Shown in pieces: positions 9,880 to 21,298 of a stretch of DNA of 64,000 nucleotides (within the stretch, counting starts at the first letter, position 1; every line of letters begins with the position of its first letter). Both the position numbers and the translations under genes were made by a program. The stretch lies in contig OY755038.1 of the NCBI GenBank assembly GCA_963576565.1, positions 136,444,866 to 136,508,865 of the forward strand, written 5' to 3'. The stretch is from Aspidapion aeneum (lineage: Eukaryota > Arthropoda > Insecta > Coleoptera > Brentidae). A model generated the notes under the pieces. It was not told the DNA's origin, searched no databases, and was given only the letters and a program-made list of their open reading frames with translations.

Positions 9880-11190
9880 CTTTCTCCAAGCAAAGTGCAC
9901 CAGAGCCAATTACCAGCACCTAACACTTTTGGGAATTCTCCTTGCAATTACCAATTATTGAGTGCTTGGGGCCTCATTTAAAGTACTTGGACCAAGCTTT
10001 TATGTTATGTCATGTTATATTTTTTGTATAAACAGCCAGTTTCCTTCTGTAATGACATGTTATTTCACGCTTAAGGTTTTCTGATGGCGGTGGCCAATAC
10101 AAGATGTTTTTTGCCTCCCACGGGTGGGGTACTGTGGTAAGGCACGGAATAACTTTATCTTCTAACGTTTGCACAATTTTAAATTGAGAAATTTGTTTAT
10201 TTTGTTGTTGTGACAGCGCCCAAGATGACAGATAACATCTGTGTCTGTTCTTTTTTTTTTTCGTATTACCTATTCGGCCAATTGTTAAAACGCAAGTTTG
10301 CTAGAAATCAACATTATTTCGGCTTAAATATTAAAAAATAGCTTGTATACAGTGAAATTGCTGAAACCAATGAGACGGCCGAGGCGGCCATGATAATTTT
10401 CCAATATATTTTTTTTTAAATTTAGAGACTAAAAAAATATTAATTTCCAGGTGATCCCGGGCCTAAATAAATTCTAGAAAGTGCTAAATTCAATAAAATA
10501 TTTAGAGGACAATTGTAATAAAATAATTTCTAACCGAAAAACAAACACCGAAAAAAAACGTTTATTATTCTGAATTTTCGAGGCGCTTGCGATTTGACAA
10601 GCTATCTTGACCTGTTTTATCAGAAAAGTTAACCTGGCAAACATTTTTGCCATGAGAACCGCCTTTTTTACGCGATTATATCACAGTAGTGTAGAACTTA
10701 ACAAGTTTTTTCTCAGCCATTTTATTAAAAGTCTCGGTCCATTAAAGGAAATAGCTATTTTGCAATAGTTCCCATTGTTTCTTGTTTATTTCTAGACAAA
10801 ATTACTTTAATGTTAAACTGCTATATTTTGGAGCTGTCATGGACACTGTGAGAGCTAAATAAAATTGCCTAATCAGCAACGACAACACTTTAGCAGCTGC
10901 TTAGAAGTGAAACGGCATACAGCTGTAATAGCTATTTTACTTTCAGTTTTGCTTTTAAAGTATTTTGGTAGCTGTTTTTCAGCAATTTGTGTTACTTGGG
11001 CTGTAAAATACAGGAGGCGACACAAAAAATTAAAATTTAATAATTTGGTATTCGGTTCACTAATACATGTTATCAAAATTTAGATTTTTTTCGGGACATA
11101 GCAGCTCCCCCCGTTGGATGATTTGGCGTGGAATTACTCTATAATTCTGTATAGAATAGTTGTATGATGTTATTTGAGTGTTTTGGAAAC
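9880..11190. other. AT-rich non-coding stretch
   Basis: This stretch contains homopolymer runs and short open frames that mirror each other on both strands (10865-11083), with no motif. A possible minus-strand splice donor lies near 9880, discussed with the candidate exon at 9437. Nothing else is recognised. Confidence 0.4.
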
Positions 11191-11199
11191 TCATTTTTC

Positions 11200-11310
11200 T
11201 ATTGGGGGAAAGAGAGGGTGGGGGTAGAGGTAGAAAAATATTTTTTGTTTGGGCTGTATTGCCATCGGACCTTTATGCATATGGATGATACCAAAAGTGG
11301 GCTATATGGA
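11200..11310 (+). repeat. Diverged single copy of the ~129-bp repeat
   Basis: GGGTGGGGGTAGAGG is followed by TGTATTGCCATCGGACC and then GGATGATACCAAA. The order and spacing resemble one unit of the array at 12.2-13.2 kb, but with many changes, so it is probably an older relic of the same repeat family. Confidence 0.5.
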
Positions 11311-12164
11311 TATCATTTTTGGTCATTGCCTTTAAATAACAGTACAGCACAGTAAATAATTATTTTTTTTCAAATTTATGTAACTAATTAGGTGTAAGCT
11401 AAGAAACATTTATTTTCCCGAATTTTTTAGGAATTATTGCATAAAAATTCCAGAGGAATGAGTACCAGAAAGAGTTTTTAAATGGTTTCCCAATTTAAAT
11501 CAAAATCTATTTAGACTACTTAACTTGTTGCTTAAATAGTTTTATCAAAACAAAGTTCCTATACTTATAATTTTAAAACAATCAACAAAAATATTATAGT
11601 ATTGATATCAGTCGAATATTTACTTACCAGAGGAATGATAATTGAAGCATTCCTTTATATTTCTCTGAAAAAAACTAATTTACTGCCGAAAATAAAAAGA
11701 TCTATAACTTAAACCAAACTAAAGTTGACATTATCTGTCACAACTTGTCACCTTCACAAGTAAATTAGATATCCAGGGCGTCTCTTTCTTTAGAAATTAA
11801 CCGGTGGTATTCACAAATATTGTGTTATTAAAAATGGAGCACGCTTAAAATTGTAAAATTTTCCGGAGAAAATGTAAGTTCGGATTTTCAAAAATATGAC
11901 TGCAAACTTAAGTTTTATCAATTTTTTGATAAATAGTTAAGACTTGGTTAAATATTATTTATTAGGATATTTTTTTCAATCTGAGTTTTTAATATTTGGT
12001 TTGGGACTACACCAGAGGAATGAGGTATTTGCTTTGTAATAAAAAAAATTATAAACTTGCATTTTTTTTTATACATTAAACTCAAATGCTCCATAAAGAA
12101 AACATTTCGTTTTAAATCTTATAACTAAAACTATGCTTCATTTGCAGTCTGTGTTTGAAAAATA
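11311..12164. other. Non-coding AT-rich stretch
   Basis: No gene is seen. The short word CCAGAGGAATGA recurs at about 11450, 11630 and 12011 with nothing else shared around it. Confidence 0.4.
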
Positions 12165-13190
12165 TGCATTCCCATCCACAGCACCATTTTTGTAGAATCA
12201 TCCATATACCAAATTTTATAAAAGTCATTTGAAGTGAAGTGTGTCAAAAACGCATTATTTATGAAAGGGGGTGGGGGGTAGGGTGGGAGGAAATTTTTTC
12301 ATTATTGTTGTATTGTCATCGGACCACTATATGTATACCAAATTTTATCTAAATCGGATAATGGGAAGTGTGTCAAAAACGCATTTTTCTATAGATGGGG
12401 TGGGGGTAGGAGTGGTAGGATTTTTTTTTCAATGTTGTATTGTCATCGGACCACCATATGTATACCAAATTTCATCCAAATCGGATAATGGGAAGGGTGT
12501 CAAAAACGCATTTTCTATGGAAGGGGGTGGGGTAGGGGTGAAAGGATATTTTTTTTAATTGTTGTATTGTCATCGGACCACTATATGAATACCAAATTTC
12601 ATCCAAATCGGATAATGGGAAGTGTGTCAAAAACTCATTTTTCTATAAAACGGGGTGGGGGTAGGGGTGGGAGGACATTTTTTCCTTAATATTGTATTGT
12701 CATTCATGCATTCCCACTCCACAGCACCATTTTTGTAGAATCATCCATATACCAAATTTTATAAAAGTCATTTGAAGTGAAGTGTGTCAAAAACGCATTT
12801 TTTATGGAAGGGGGTGGGGGGTAGGGTGGGAGGAAATTTTTTCATTATTGTTGTATTGTCATCGGACTACTATACGTATACCAAATTTCATCTAAATCGG
12901 ATAATGGGAAGTGTGTCAAAAACGCATTTTTCTATAGATGGGGGTGGGGGTAGGAGTGGTAGGATTTTTTTTTTCAATGTTGTATTGTCATCGGACCACC
13001 ATATGTATACCAAATTTCATCCCAATCGGATAATGGGAAGGGTGTCAAAAACGCATTTTCTATGGAAGGGGGTGGGGTAGGGGTGGGAGGATATTTTTTT
13101 CTTAATGTTGTATTGTCATGGGACCACTATGTGTGTACCAAATTTCATCCAAATCGGATAATGGGAAGTGTGTCAAAAACGCTTCACAAG
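12165..13190 (+). repeat. ~129-bp tandem array with a ~543-bp higher-order duplication
   Basis: The word GTGTCAAAAACGCATTTT recurs at about 12242, 12371, 12499, 12627, 12784, 12913, 13043 and 13172. Each unit also contains GGGTGGGGGTAGG, TTGTATTGTCATCGGACCA, ACCAAATTTCATC and AAATCGGATAATGGGAAG. The basic period is 128-130 bp. The irregular step (12627 to 12784) is where a leader starting GCATTCCCA (12168) recurs at 12709, so a block of about four units was duplicated as a whole. A 129-bp period is 43 codons, which is why long meaningless frames appear; none is a gene. Confidence 0.88.
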
Positions 13191-13194
13191 ATTT

Positions 13195-13495
13195 GATAGA
13201 TAGTTAGTTAGATAGTTAGTTAGATAGTTAGTTAAATAGTTAGTTAGATAGTTAGTTAGATAGTTAGTTAGATAGTTAGTTAGATAGTTAGTTAGATAGT
13301 TAGTTAGAAAGTTAGTTAGATAGTTAGTTAGATAGTTAGTTAGATAGTTAGTTAGATAGTTAGTTAGATAGTTAGTTAGATAGTTAGTTAGATAGTTAGT
13401 TAGATAGTTAGTTAGATAGTTAGTTAGATAGTTAGTTAGATAGTTACTTAGATAGTTACTTAGATAGTTAGTTAGATAGTTAGTTAGATAGTTAG
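13195..13495 (+). repeat. 12-bp microsatellite (GATAGTTAGTTA)n
   Basis: About 25 near-perfect copies of GATAGTTAGTTA, with single-base variants (for example GATAGTTACTTA near 13441-13465). It directly follows the last unit of the 129-bp array, which suggests it grew from that array's terminus. Confidence 0.95.
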
Positions 13496-13689
13496 ACAGA
13501 ACATCTGAAGCTAAATAAAAGCTTGTAAAAACCTTTTGACTTCCTTTTTAAATTAAAAGTTAGAAAGATTTTTTATATTGGGGGAATTTAGTTAAAACAC
13601 TTCACCGCACAGTAACGAAAGGATCTCTGAAACAAAGTTATAGCGATGGCGAGGCACACGATATAGCCCACCATGCCGTGTAACATGAC

Positions 13690-15180
13690 CCTTACCAGTT
13701 CTGACCAATTTTGAAAGCAAATACATATGTTGGAGAGTTATTTTTGTTTAGTTTGTAAATGAAACAGCTTAAGGAAACATTAAAGCTCCGTGACAAGAGC
13801 AACCAAACAGAGCTTCTAGGAGTATCAGACACATGGTAATACTTCCTCAATCCATAGCAGTACCTAACACAAGAGTTTTGTAGCCTTTGGAGGCTCGTTC
13901 TGTTCCTTATTGTTAAAGCCGGCCAATAAATTATATTGCTATAGGAAACTAGGGACAAAACAATAATAACAAACAATACAAGGCTATCACAAAGTTTTAG
14001 TTTAATATCTTTACTTAAAAAGTGTTTATGGAGATATAATGACTTGATTTTATAAAACGATTTTTGCAATATAACATTGACGTGTTTAGTAAACTGCAGA
14101 TCCGAGTCAAGCCAGAGTTCCAAATTTTTACAGAAATCAGACAGACTTAATGTTTTAAAGTTATCATTAGAAATTGCCTCTTTGTTGCTTCCAAAAATCA
14201 TAATTTGGGTTTTTGTTGTATTTGGTTTTAGACAGTGAGCACCAGATACATATTCAATCACAGCTAAATCTTGGTTTATCTTTTCAGTTAATAGTCCGAG
14301 GTCTAGATAGTCCGAGGTCTGAGAACTCTAACGAAAACTTAATTTGAAAATCATCAGCGAATTAATGACTATGACAGTTTGTTAAAAAATTAGAAAAATC
14401 AGCGGTGTAGATAGAAAGATAGAAAACAGCATCGGGCCTAAGACGCTGCACTGCGGTACGCCTCTTGTGATGCCAGCAAAGTAAGAAGCATCATTGTTCG
14501 AAACCAGTCTCTGTTCATCTCTGTCCAGAAACTCAATATGGAGTTTCACTGCTAGATTGACAAGTCCAAAATACTTTAACTTGAAAGCCAATATTATATG
14601 ATTTAAGTTGTCAAAGGCCTTGCTGTAATCAAGTAAAATTAGACAAGTGTTAAGTTTCTGATCATTCGCAGATAATATATCATCAGTGACCTTAATCAGT
14701 GCTGAAGTGGTGCTATAAAACTCTCTAAAACCTGACTGTGTTATGGGTAAAATTTAATTTTCTGTTAAATGTTACTTTAATTGATAATAAGTTATTTTTT
14801 CAGCCACTTTCGAAAGCGTAGGAAGAATGTTTATGGGCGGTTTAAGCCAGTCGAAAATGATTTGATTTGAATAGCATTAGCACCCTTCTATGCACTCAGA
14901 AAAGACCAGGAGTAACTAGGTTTAACATTTTGAGGTCTATGCCATCCGTACTAACTACTAATATTTCCAAACGACGAGAGATATGTCGGTTTTTGTTTGC
15001 TTATATCTGAATCGCGCTTTATTTCTGAGTCTTTGTAGTGATTTAATATTGTAAGTGATCCATGGAGCAGGCGGTTTTTTAATACGTCAGGTTTTTAAGG
15101 GAGCATGTATATTTAAGTCCAAGGTTTGACCAGAAGCAACTGAGGCTAAAGTCATGCAATTTTGTAAGTTGGGGATAAAC
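13690..15180 (-). pseudogene. Decayed APE-type non-LTR ORF2 (linker, RT, C-terminus)
   Basis: Minus-strand fragments in the correct order but different frames. At about 15170-14960 is the region before the RT (HAPLKT, KKPPAPWITYNIKSLQRLRNKA). At about 14750-14600 are TQSGFRE and LLDYSKAFDNLNH. At 14591-14382 is GVPQCSVLGPMLFSIF. At 14261-13692 is the post-RT region with KTQIMIFGS and LQRLQNSCVRYCYG. The FADD block is not seen in an open frame and several stops and shifts separate the pieces. The layout fits the Jockey/CR1 group; the precise clade is uncertain. Confidence 0.8.
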
Positions 15181-16430
15181 GAGGGGTAAAACCAGGACTA
15201 AAAGGCTAAACAAAATCCTAATTTGATATTATATAAATTAATATATAATCCTAGTTAAACAAAATTAATATCTAACTCAGTTAGTTGGATTGAAGGGTTA
15301 TGTAGGGTTAGCTAGTGGTGAGAAAACTTAACATCTGAGCATCCTCATGCTGAGTTTAAGCAGTTGGATGGTGTATATTCAAGTTAAAAATTCAAAAACA
15401 ACTTTAAAATGTATGAATCTTATAGAAAACATATATAAAGAGCAAAGAAAAACTGTTGACTAAAAATATAACTAAAATGCAAATAAATTCTACACTTAGT
15501 ATGGCTTTACTCGTATGGGAATTAGTTGAGTGTTCGAATATTTCTTGGTCTGATGCATGCTCTGATTTCCAGTAATTGATTCTGCAGTTGATGGTTTCAA
15601 TCTTAAACTTCTTATAGTCTAACCGGTTATTTTTTCCCTACTTACTATGTTCGCAATGGTCCGTTTTGACATTTGTTTTAATCTGTGCACTTCGAAATCC
15701 TTGTTTATAAATCCATAGGAAAGCAGCTTTTGGTTTTCCGTAGAAATACATCCGACACCGCAATGCGCAATAAACGAAATTGGAATATTTACTCGGTTAG
15801 TGCTGCCCCCATAATGTCTTTACTGAATTACTAACGTGCTCGCTGATTGGCCATTTCTAAGTTTTGCAGGTTAACAAACATAACGGGACAAAATTTTTGT
15901 TCGGAGTGTTTTTTATAAATAATGTTTATTTGAATTTTACCGGGGACATTCCGTTGGTACTAGAATACCCCACCCAATTAAGATAATACTTCCTCCTTGT
16001 ACATTTTGGACAAGGTGTGGACCTTTCTTTCCAACGATTTTGGCTGGCCGCTGTGGCCGTTTTTTGGTTCGCCATTTTTTTTTGTTTATTGGCACTGCAG
16101 TTCCAAAGACGGTGAAACGTGTGAGGCCGTTGTTTTTGCATATTTTGAGTATTTGGTTGACACGGCTCACATCCTCTGGTTAAGGGAATCAAGCTGGTAA
16201 ACGCCATTTCTACTTGGAAAGAAGTTGGTAAGTTCGATTTTTTTTGTTTGGGGATTCTTTAGGATAGTATTAAGTTTTAATTGCCTCCCAAATTGTAACT
16301 ATTGTTCGTTACAATTGTGTAATGTAATTTTTCTACAAAAGACGTATGGAATTTTTAGAATTTTTATATATATTTTTAAAAAAACCACGTTTTGGATAAA
16401 AACTATATATTGTTTTTCTCCTTTGTCGAC
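15181..16430. other. Intergenic, no supported gene
   Basis: Open frames overlapping on both strands at 15926-16207 have no recognised domain. A strong-looking splice donor (TTG then GTAAGT) lies near 16226-16231 on + and could belong to the exon pair that follows, but no supported exon body precedes it. Confidence 0.35.
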
Positions 16431-16432
16431 AG

Positions 16433-16682
16433 TACTGTCCATTCCAACATCGACCTGGACGTTTGTGCTGGTGGAAATCCGGCCTGTAAGAGGTACGTAG
16501 AGTTGTTTTAGTTCATCTGTTGACATCTGCTTTGTTTTATTGATTCGTCATGGGGTTTTTGGTTAAGGTTACTCTGGGTAGGGGAACCTCGTGCAAAACC
16601 GACGAATTCCGGGAAACTGAAATATTTCATTTTCCACAGGGTTCTACGCTCGGGCAATATTACGAACAATGAGCTGCCCTAG
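16433..16682 (+). other. Two candidate short exons of an unrecognised + strand gene
   Basis: Segment one is 16433-16492, between a pyrimidine-rich acceptor (TTTTTCTCCTTTGTCGACAG) and a donor AGAG/GTACGT. Segment two starts at 16640 after TTTCATTTTCCACAG. Joined, the frame stays open across the junction from the first codon to a TAG at 16680-16682, giving a peptide with two cysteines (DVCAGGNPACKRVLRSGN). All splice signals are good and the phase is compatible. The segments total only about 33 codons, no upstream exon is certain, and I do not recognise the family. Confidence 0.35.
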
Positions 16683-16689
16683 CGTCATG

Positions 16690-17735
16690 TGCTAGACAAA
16701 CTCTAGGGAGGGCGCAGGTAGAACGACTCGGAGTAGCAGGAAAATATCTGGGAACAACACTTCCGGGTTTACAAAATAAAACATCAACAACTATTAAATA
16801 GTAACAGGACCAAGGTAGGAGCAAGCATTTAGATATAATTTTCTTCCATATAATTATTTTAAGGATAATTTTTGCATTTCTTGTAAACGCAAGAAACTAG
16901 GTATGACGCCATAACTACAATTTTGCTGCATATTTAGGTAAATTTTTACTGTGAAACTGAAAGTGCCTTGACTCTGATTTGTTTTCCTTTCTTCATCTAT
17001 TTATTTATTTTAATTTCCGATATTAGCCTCAGGTTCTAAAATAAACAAAATGAACTAAAATCCGTATTATTTGTACAACCCAATGAACCAACTTTGCAGA
17101 GACAAAAGAGAGATAAGATGAACGAAAAATGAGGTTATATTTTTTAGTTTTTTTATAACAGCGAGGTAATCGTGGGGTAGATCTCGGACTGTGTTGCTGT
17201 CTGTCTCATTCTCTTCAATGTAGAATGATGACAGCAGATATTTGGTCCGGGTCTCCCTATCATGGATTGATTTTGGAAGTGTATTCTCTTTTAAAACTGA
17301 AAAGTAGGTAATTGATTCTCCCACTACTGACGCAAATGTAAATACAAGGTGATAGACTTAGTACACCTGTCGGAGATATCTGTCTACCTATAGATTGTTC
17401 TCTATTCGTGTCATTTTAACCAGCGGGTTGAAAATAAATAGGTCCATGACTAGGTTTATATTTTAACTCCAGGTTAAGAATTCATTTAGAACCTTTTAAA
17501 ATTTTACATATTATAAGTCAATTTTTTTTGTTTTGTTTTAATAACATAAATAATCTGGAAAGCTCGTAAGTAGGTAGAGTTTCATGGTTTGGCTACAACG
17601 TTTGAGTTGAGCTGTATTTCAATTAAGATCCTTTTTGTAAGATATTGGTATTAAACACATGTGGCGCTTGTTTTTTTTCTTATTTCTGAACCCTTCTTCT
17701 CCACTGTATAAAAGTCACCGGGCATACCGTTGTCT
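16690..17735. other. Intergenic, nothing recognised
   Basis: An 85-codon minus-strand frame (17067-17324) has no domain that I recognise. The remainder is AT-rich sequence without splice-bounded open segments. Confidence 0.35.
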
Positions 17736-17738
17736 TAC

Positions 17739-17960
17739 CTAGCTGGAAAATATAATTCTGCTTCCAAATATTTGTTTAATTACATATAATCCAACAGCTT
17801 CTTTGCTTGCTTCCTTCAAGCTTTTTACTAGGTTTGTATATATCTCTTCAAATGAATGCTGTGTGTTTAACAATTTTTCATCCAATCGTTTCTGATACAA
17901 TCTTTGCGTACTTTCAAATGCTAGACATCTAAAGTTGTATTTTTGATTTTTTTGACATAG
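17739..17960 (-). pseudogene. Fragment of an RTE-like non-LTR linker region
   Basis: The minus strand reads KNQKYNFRCLAFES, TQRLYQKRLDEKLL and SFEEIYTNLVKSLKEASKEAVG. The pattern (a short basic stretch, then the YQ..L..KL helix, then a W/Y-rich helix ending AA.E..G) is the region between endonuclease and RT in RTE/CR1-type ORF2s. It follows an RT fragment of another family with no spacer, so this is a chimaeric junction of two dead elements. Confidence 0.45.
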
Positions 17961-18373
17961 AGAGATAAACACCGCACATGTATCACAACGGATAACGGAA
18001 GTAGCCAGACCCAAAACAGAAGTGGGCTGAGGGAATCACCCTGAAACACTCCTCGGCGGAATGACACCAATTCAGTCGACACCTTTGTGTTACTCGTACT
18101 TATGGTAAATCGGCTCTTCCAAAATGGCATCATTCCTAAAATGCATCTCGCTGTTGGATCTGGCACCGCAAGGCCTCTCAAAAGGTGAATAATAAGTTCA
18201 TGAGAAGTTGTGTCAAAGGCCTTGCGGTAATCAATCCAGGTCATTAAAAGGTTTCGCTTGTACTGGAAAGAGTCCTGTGTGACACATCGGTATATTAGAA
18301 GGTTCTTCTTGCAGCCGGCTCCGCCTTTCTTCGACCCTCGCTGCGTGTATACTCCACTAAACACGGGACCCAT
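17960..18373 (-). pseudogene. RT fragment of an RLE-type (R2/R4-like) non-LTR element
   Basis: The minus-strand frame contains GSKKGGAGCKKNLLI, WIDYRKAFDTTSHEL with the first catalytic aspartate, and RRGVFQGDSLSPLLF. These spellings are those of R4/Dong and R2-like reverse transcriptases rather than Jockey or CR1. The YxDD block is missing because the fragment breaks off shortly after the SPLLF motif. The N-terminal half of the protein and the endonuclease are not attached. Confidence 0.7.
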
Positions 18374-18513
18374 GGCTTTGAGTATCCGCTAGTACAAGCT
18401 TTAATATTTATTATTAATATTATTATTTCTAGGTATCTTACTTTCGTGGTCACTTAGCTATGATTCATCGATTCGAAGAAAAGATGATCTGCTTACTGAT
18501 TAGTATGTAGCTG

Positions 18514-19250
18514 TCCAATTAATCGCCAATCACCCTTCTTATAATTGCCCACGTATCCAGAAGGACCGTCTTTTGCAGTGGTATGTAAAGTTCTTTCTCT
18601 AGCCCCAATTGTTCCAAGTTTCTTATTAGGGTTTTAGAAATTTCACCTGTTGATCCGATTACAAGAGGAACAATTAATGCTGCGTCCATATGCCACATTT
18701 GAATGATCTCGTTACGTAGAGGTATTTGTTAGTTTTTTCGTTTTATGTTTTGGTTAGATTATTTGGCAATGTTACGGCGAAATCTACAATATATGTCTTT
18801 TTTCGGTTTTAAAGATAAGTCAATGTCAGGTATATTGTTCGGTATTTGTATAGCCGAACTGTGTCCGTTTCGCAGACTGCTGGTGGTTCGTAACTGTAAT
18901 AGGGAATGTTTTCTGTATAATCCATATATTTATTCCTTAGATTATGATGGGTTATTTTGCCAAATCTAGCGAGCCTCTCTAAGTATGCTTTTGGGGCTCT
19001 TATTGTGCATTCTGCTATCACGTGATCCAGGGTCTCTTCAAACTGTTGTTCCAAAGTGTCGGTATTCTGAATAGGGTTGTGGTCTTTATCAGCTAGTCTT
19101 AGATGAGTGGCTTTTTTGTCTGCGCGTACTACTGCTTGATGTATGTCTCTACTCTCTGCTTTTTTGTAAAAATATTTCCTTAAGTTCTCTAGGTGTTTAT
19201 GGTGCCTTACTTTGATATCTGAAATTCCTCTTCCTGACATTTTTCTGGGT
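18514..19250 (-). pseudogene. C-terminal region and restriction-like endonuclease of an R2/R4-like element
   Basis: On the minus strand, FHLPRKMSGRGISDIK opens the post-RT region, followed by KAESRDIHQAVVRADKK, then HVIAEC...AYLER....GKI.H and PYYSYEPP, all hallmarks of the region ahead of the RLE nuclease. After frame breaks near 18800-18720 the frame resumes with LRNEIIQMWHMDAALIVPLV and ends QKTVLLDTWAIIRRVIGD at a stop near 18514, which corresponds to the C-terminal nuclease end. This C-terminal part lies upstream of the RT fragment at 18.0-18.4 kb on the same strand, so the two come from different copies or were rearranged. Confidence 0.7.
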
Positions 19251-19309
19251 AAGTGAAATCTTTGAACTGATAATTTTGGATGGTGAGTGCGCTGTTTGCG
19301 GAATTACAT

Positions 19310-20150
19310 TTACCGAGCTTTGGTTTTTGGTATGTAGCTCCATGCTATGCTAGCTCTGAATAGCTTCATCAGGGTGGCTACTATTGGTTTCAGTCCTCTT
19401 TCGAGTAAGACCGGAATCAGTCCATCCTCTCCTGGTGATTTGAATGGGTGAAAGGTCTCGACCGCCCATTTTATTTTCTCCAGAGTTACGATTTGATACG
19501 CCAGCCTCCGGTCTTCCCTATCCGATCTATTATTGCGCGCCCTCTGCATCTGCTTGGGTTGATTCTGCTGAGTCTGTTAAATAATCATTGCGCAACCCGG
19601 AAAATGACATCTCAGTAACACAAGGAATTCTTTCCTTGATGTGCTATTACTCCCATCTCGTCGTTTTATCGCCCCTATCCATGGTGTTTGATTTGGATAT
19701 TTAGACAGTATCTTGTAGATTCGTGCTACCGCAGGAATATCTGATAACTCCTCACAGAATTTCTTCCACGATTCCCTTTTCACCTTTCGAATCTTTTATA
19801 CTTCTATACAGGTCTCATGAGTTCATCTTTTTCGCCCTGTTTTCTTCTTTGTCAAGGTGTGGCCCGAGAGTCCTTCTTGGTCTTTACAGGAGAGTTACAT
19901 TAGCAGTTTGGATTTATCCTGCCGCCCCTTCTATCTCCCTAATGGTTTTGAAAGATTTACGAATCTCCTCTAAGCGTTCAGCCAAGGTTTCATTGTCCCC
20001 CAGTCAGTACTTTTGTGATTTCTTTGGTCTGAGACCGATGGTTCAGAAGACACTTCCCAGTTGAAGATATTGTTGCGAAAGTGCGCCGATGATATCGTTA
20101 GGTCAAGGACCTTGGTGCTGTTTGCCACTACAAAAGTAGGTTCATTTTTC
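19310..20150 (-). pseudogene. R1-clade-like ORF2 fragment (endonuclease C-terminus to start of RT)
   Basis: The minus strand, read from 20150 downwards, gives NEPTFVVANSTKVLDLTISS, then WEVSSEPSVSD (end of the APE domain). The linker follows with KRESWKKFCEELSDIPAVAR and YKILSKYPNQ (19783-19577). The RT N-terminus is at 19549-19310, with KWAVETFHPFKSPGEDGLIP and IAWSYIPK. This order and wording match insect R1-like ORF2 proteins. Several frame changes and stops separate the blocks, and the RT stops before its palm motifs where an R4-like fragment begins. Confidence 0.75.
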
Positions 20151-20159
20151 TATAACAAT

Positions 20160-20729
20160 AGAAGCTCACCCAAAGTTTGTGATCGCCAAACGGGCCAGAT
20201 AAAAGCCGTCGTCTTTATGACGGCTAAAGGCAATTATTCTGTTAATATTTTTTCCCCTTATGAATAAATTAAATTTAAGATCACCCAGTAAAACAAAATT
20301 TCTATATAGAGAAAAAGATAGATACAGGCTATTTGTTTCTTTTGTGCTTTTTTAAAGTTTTCACACAGCAAGTAAACTACGAGAGAAATTACTAAATAAA
20401 AAGTTTTTAAGTTAACTACTTTTTAAGTTCTTTCAAAAAATTTCCAAAGAGGACTCTTGGTGGAGAAAAATCACTTCATTCTTTTAGCGAGAATCCATAA
20501 AGGGCCTATTTATCATAAGTTTTAGTTTTTTTATATTTTTAAATAAACATTACTTATTTGCAATAGTTTCTCGTTAAACCTTTTGCACAGGTAACATTAT
20601 GATAAAGGACATGCTAGTTGAATCTCTGTTATCCTTAAATTTCTATTAATCAATTTGTATTTCAGAAACCATTATAAGGGTAAAAATGCACACTTACCAT
20701 TACCATTACTCGTAATAAATTGTTTTTAG
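20160..20729. other. AT-rich spacer
   Basis: The first ~70 bases may still be decayed R1-like endonuclease sequence on the minus strand. Beyond about 20270 nothing is recognised. Confidence 0.35.
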
Positions 20730-20812
20730 GTGAAAAAAAGTTAAAAAGCAAAGGTATAAACGTTACAGATGGAAGACCGGCAACCAAATCTGCCATCCAA
20801 AGCAAAATTGGA
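20730..20812 (+). other. Candidate host exon A (unrecognised protein)
   Basis: The acceptor is a T-rich tract ending TTTTTAG at 20729. The segment stays open in one frame (EKKLKSKGINVTDGRPATKS is its first part) and is followed by GTAACT, a usable donor, at 20813. The residue mix looks protein-like and unlike the retroelements nearby. Its 3' phase does not match the next candidate exon at 21299, so at least one exon would lie between, or one end is wrong. Confidence 0.35.
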
Positions 20813-21298
20813 GTAACTGCAAAAAATTTAAAATTGAATTATTGGCATTTTAGACTTCTAGTTTATCAATTTGTCTCCTCATAGATCAAAAAACATACAG
20901 ATTTATTGTAACTGTCAAAATGACAGTGGTACATGTATGGGCAACTCCAGAATTCTTACTAAAAGGGATTATCTCAGTGTCGCGTAAAATACATTAACAA
21001 CCTTTTTGTTTTGGAATGCAGAACTTAACCTTTGAAAACCAAAGAATACAGAAATTCGTTTGAATACGTTAGGGCTACCAATGTAGCCCTCCATTCCACG
21101 TCGAGTATTGGAAGTCCCGTAACAATTCTGCACATGCGCAGTTCGACACTTCTACTGAGAGGGGCAAAAAAAGAGAGAGTGTTACCATGTCCCCCTACCA
21201 AAGACATGTGCTATAAACTGATCCAGTTTTAGCAAAATTTCTTCTAAATAATTATTATTTTCTTATTCTATTTTCTTCTTCAAACCATTACCTTTTAG

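Noticed and set aside
12271..13080. Long frames in the 129-bp array
   Set aside because: The 129-bp period is a multiple of three, so repeated units give repeated open frames. They shift between units and have no domain; not genes.
15926..16207. Overlapping frames on both strands near 16.0 kb, one with a chromodomain-like YYLNWVGYS
   Set aside because: The resemblance is limited to a few residues and the surrounding chromodomain pattern is missing; other frames across the same bases are equally open.
17067..17324. 85-codon minus-strand frame
   Set aside because: No domain or splice context; length is within chance expectation for this composition.
21120..21150. NRF1/Ewg-like GCACATGCGCAG sequence, possible promoter
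   Set aside because: A single imperfect site with no supported transcript start beside it.
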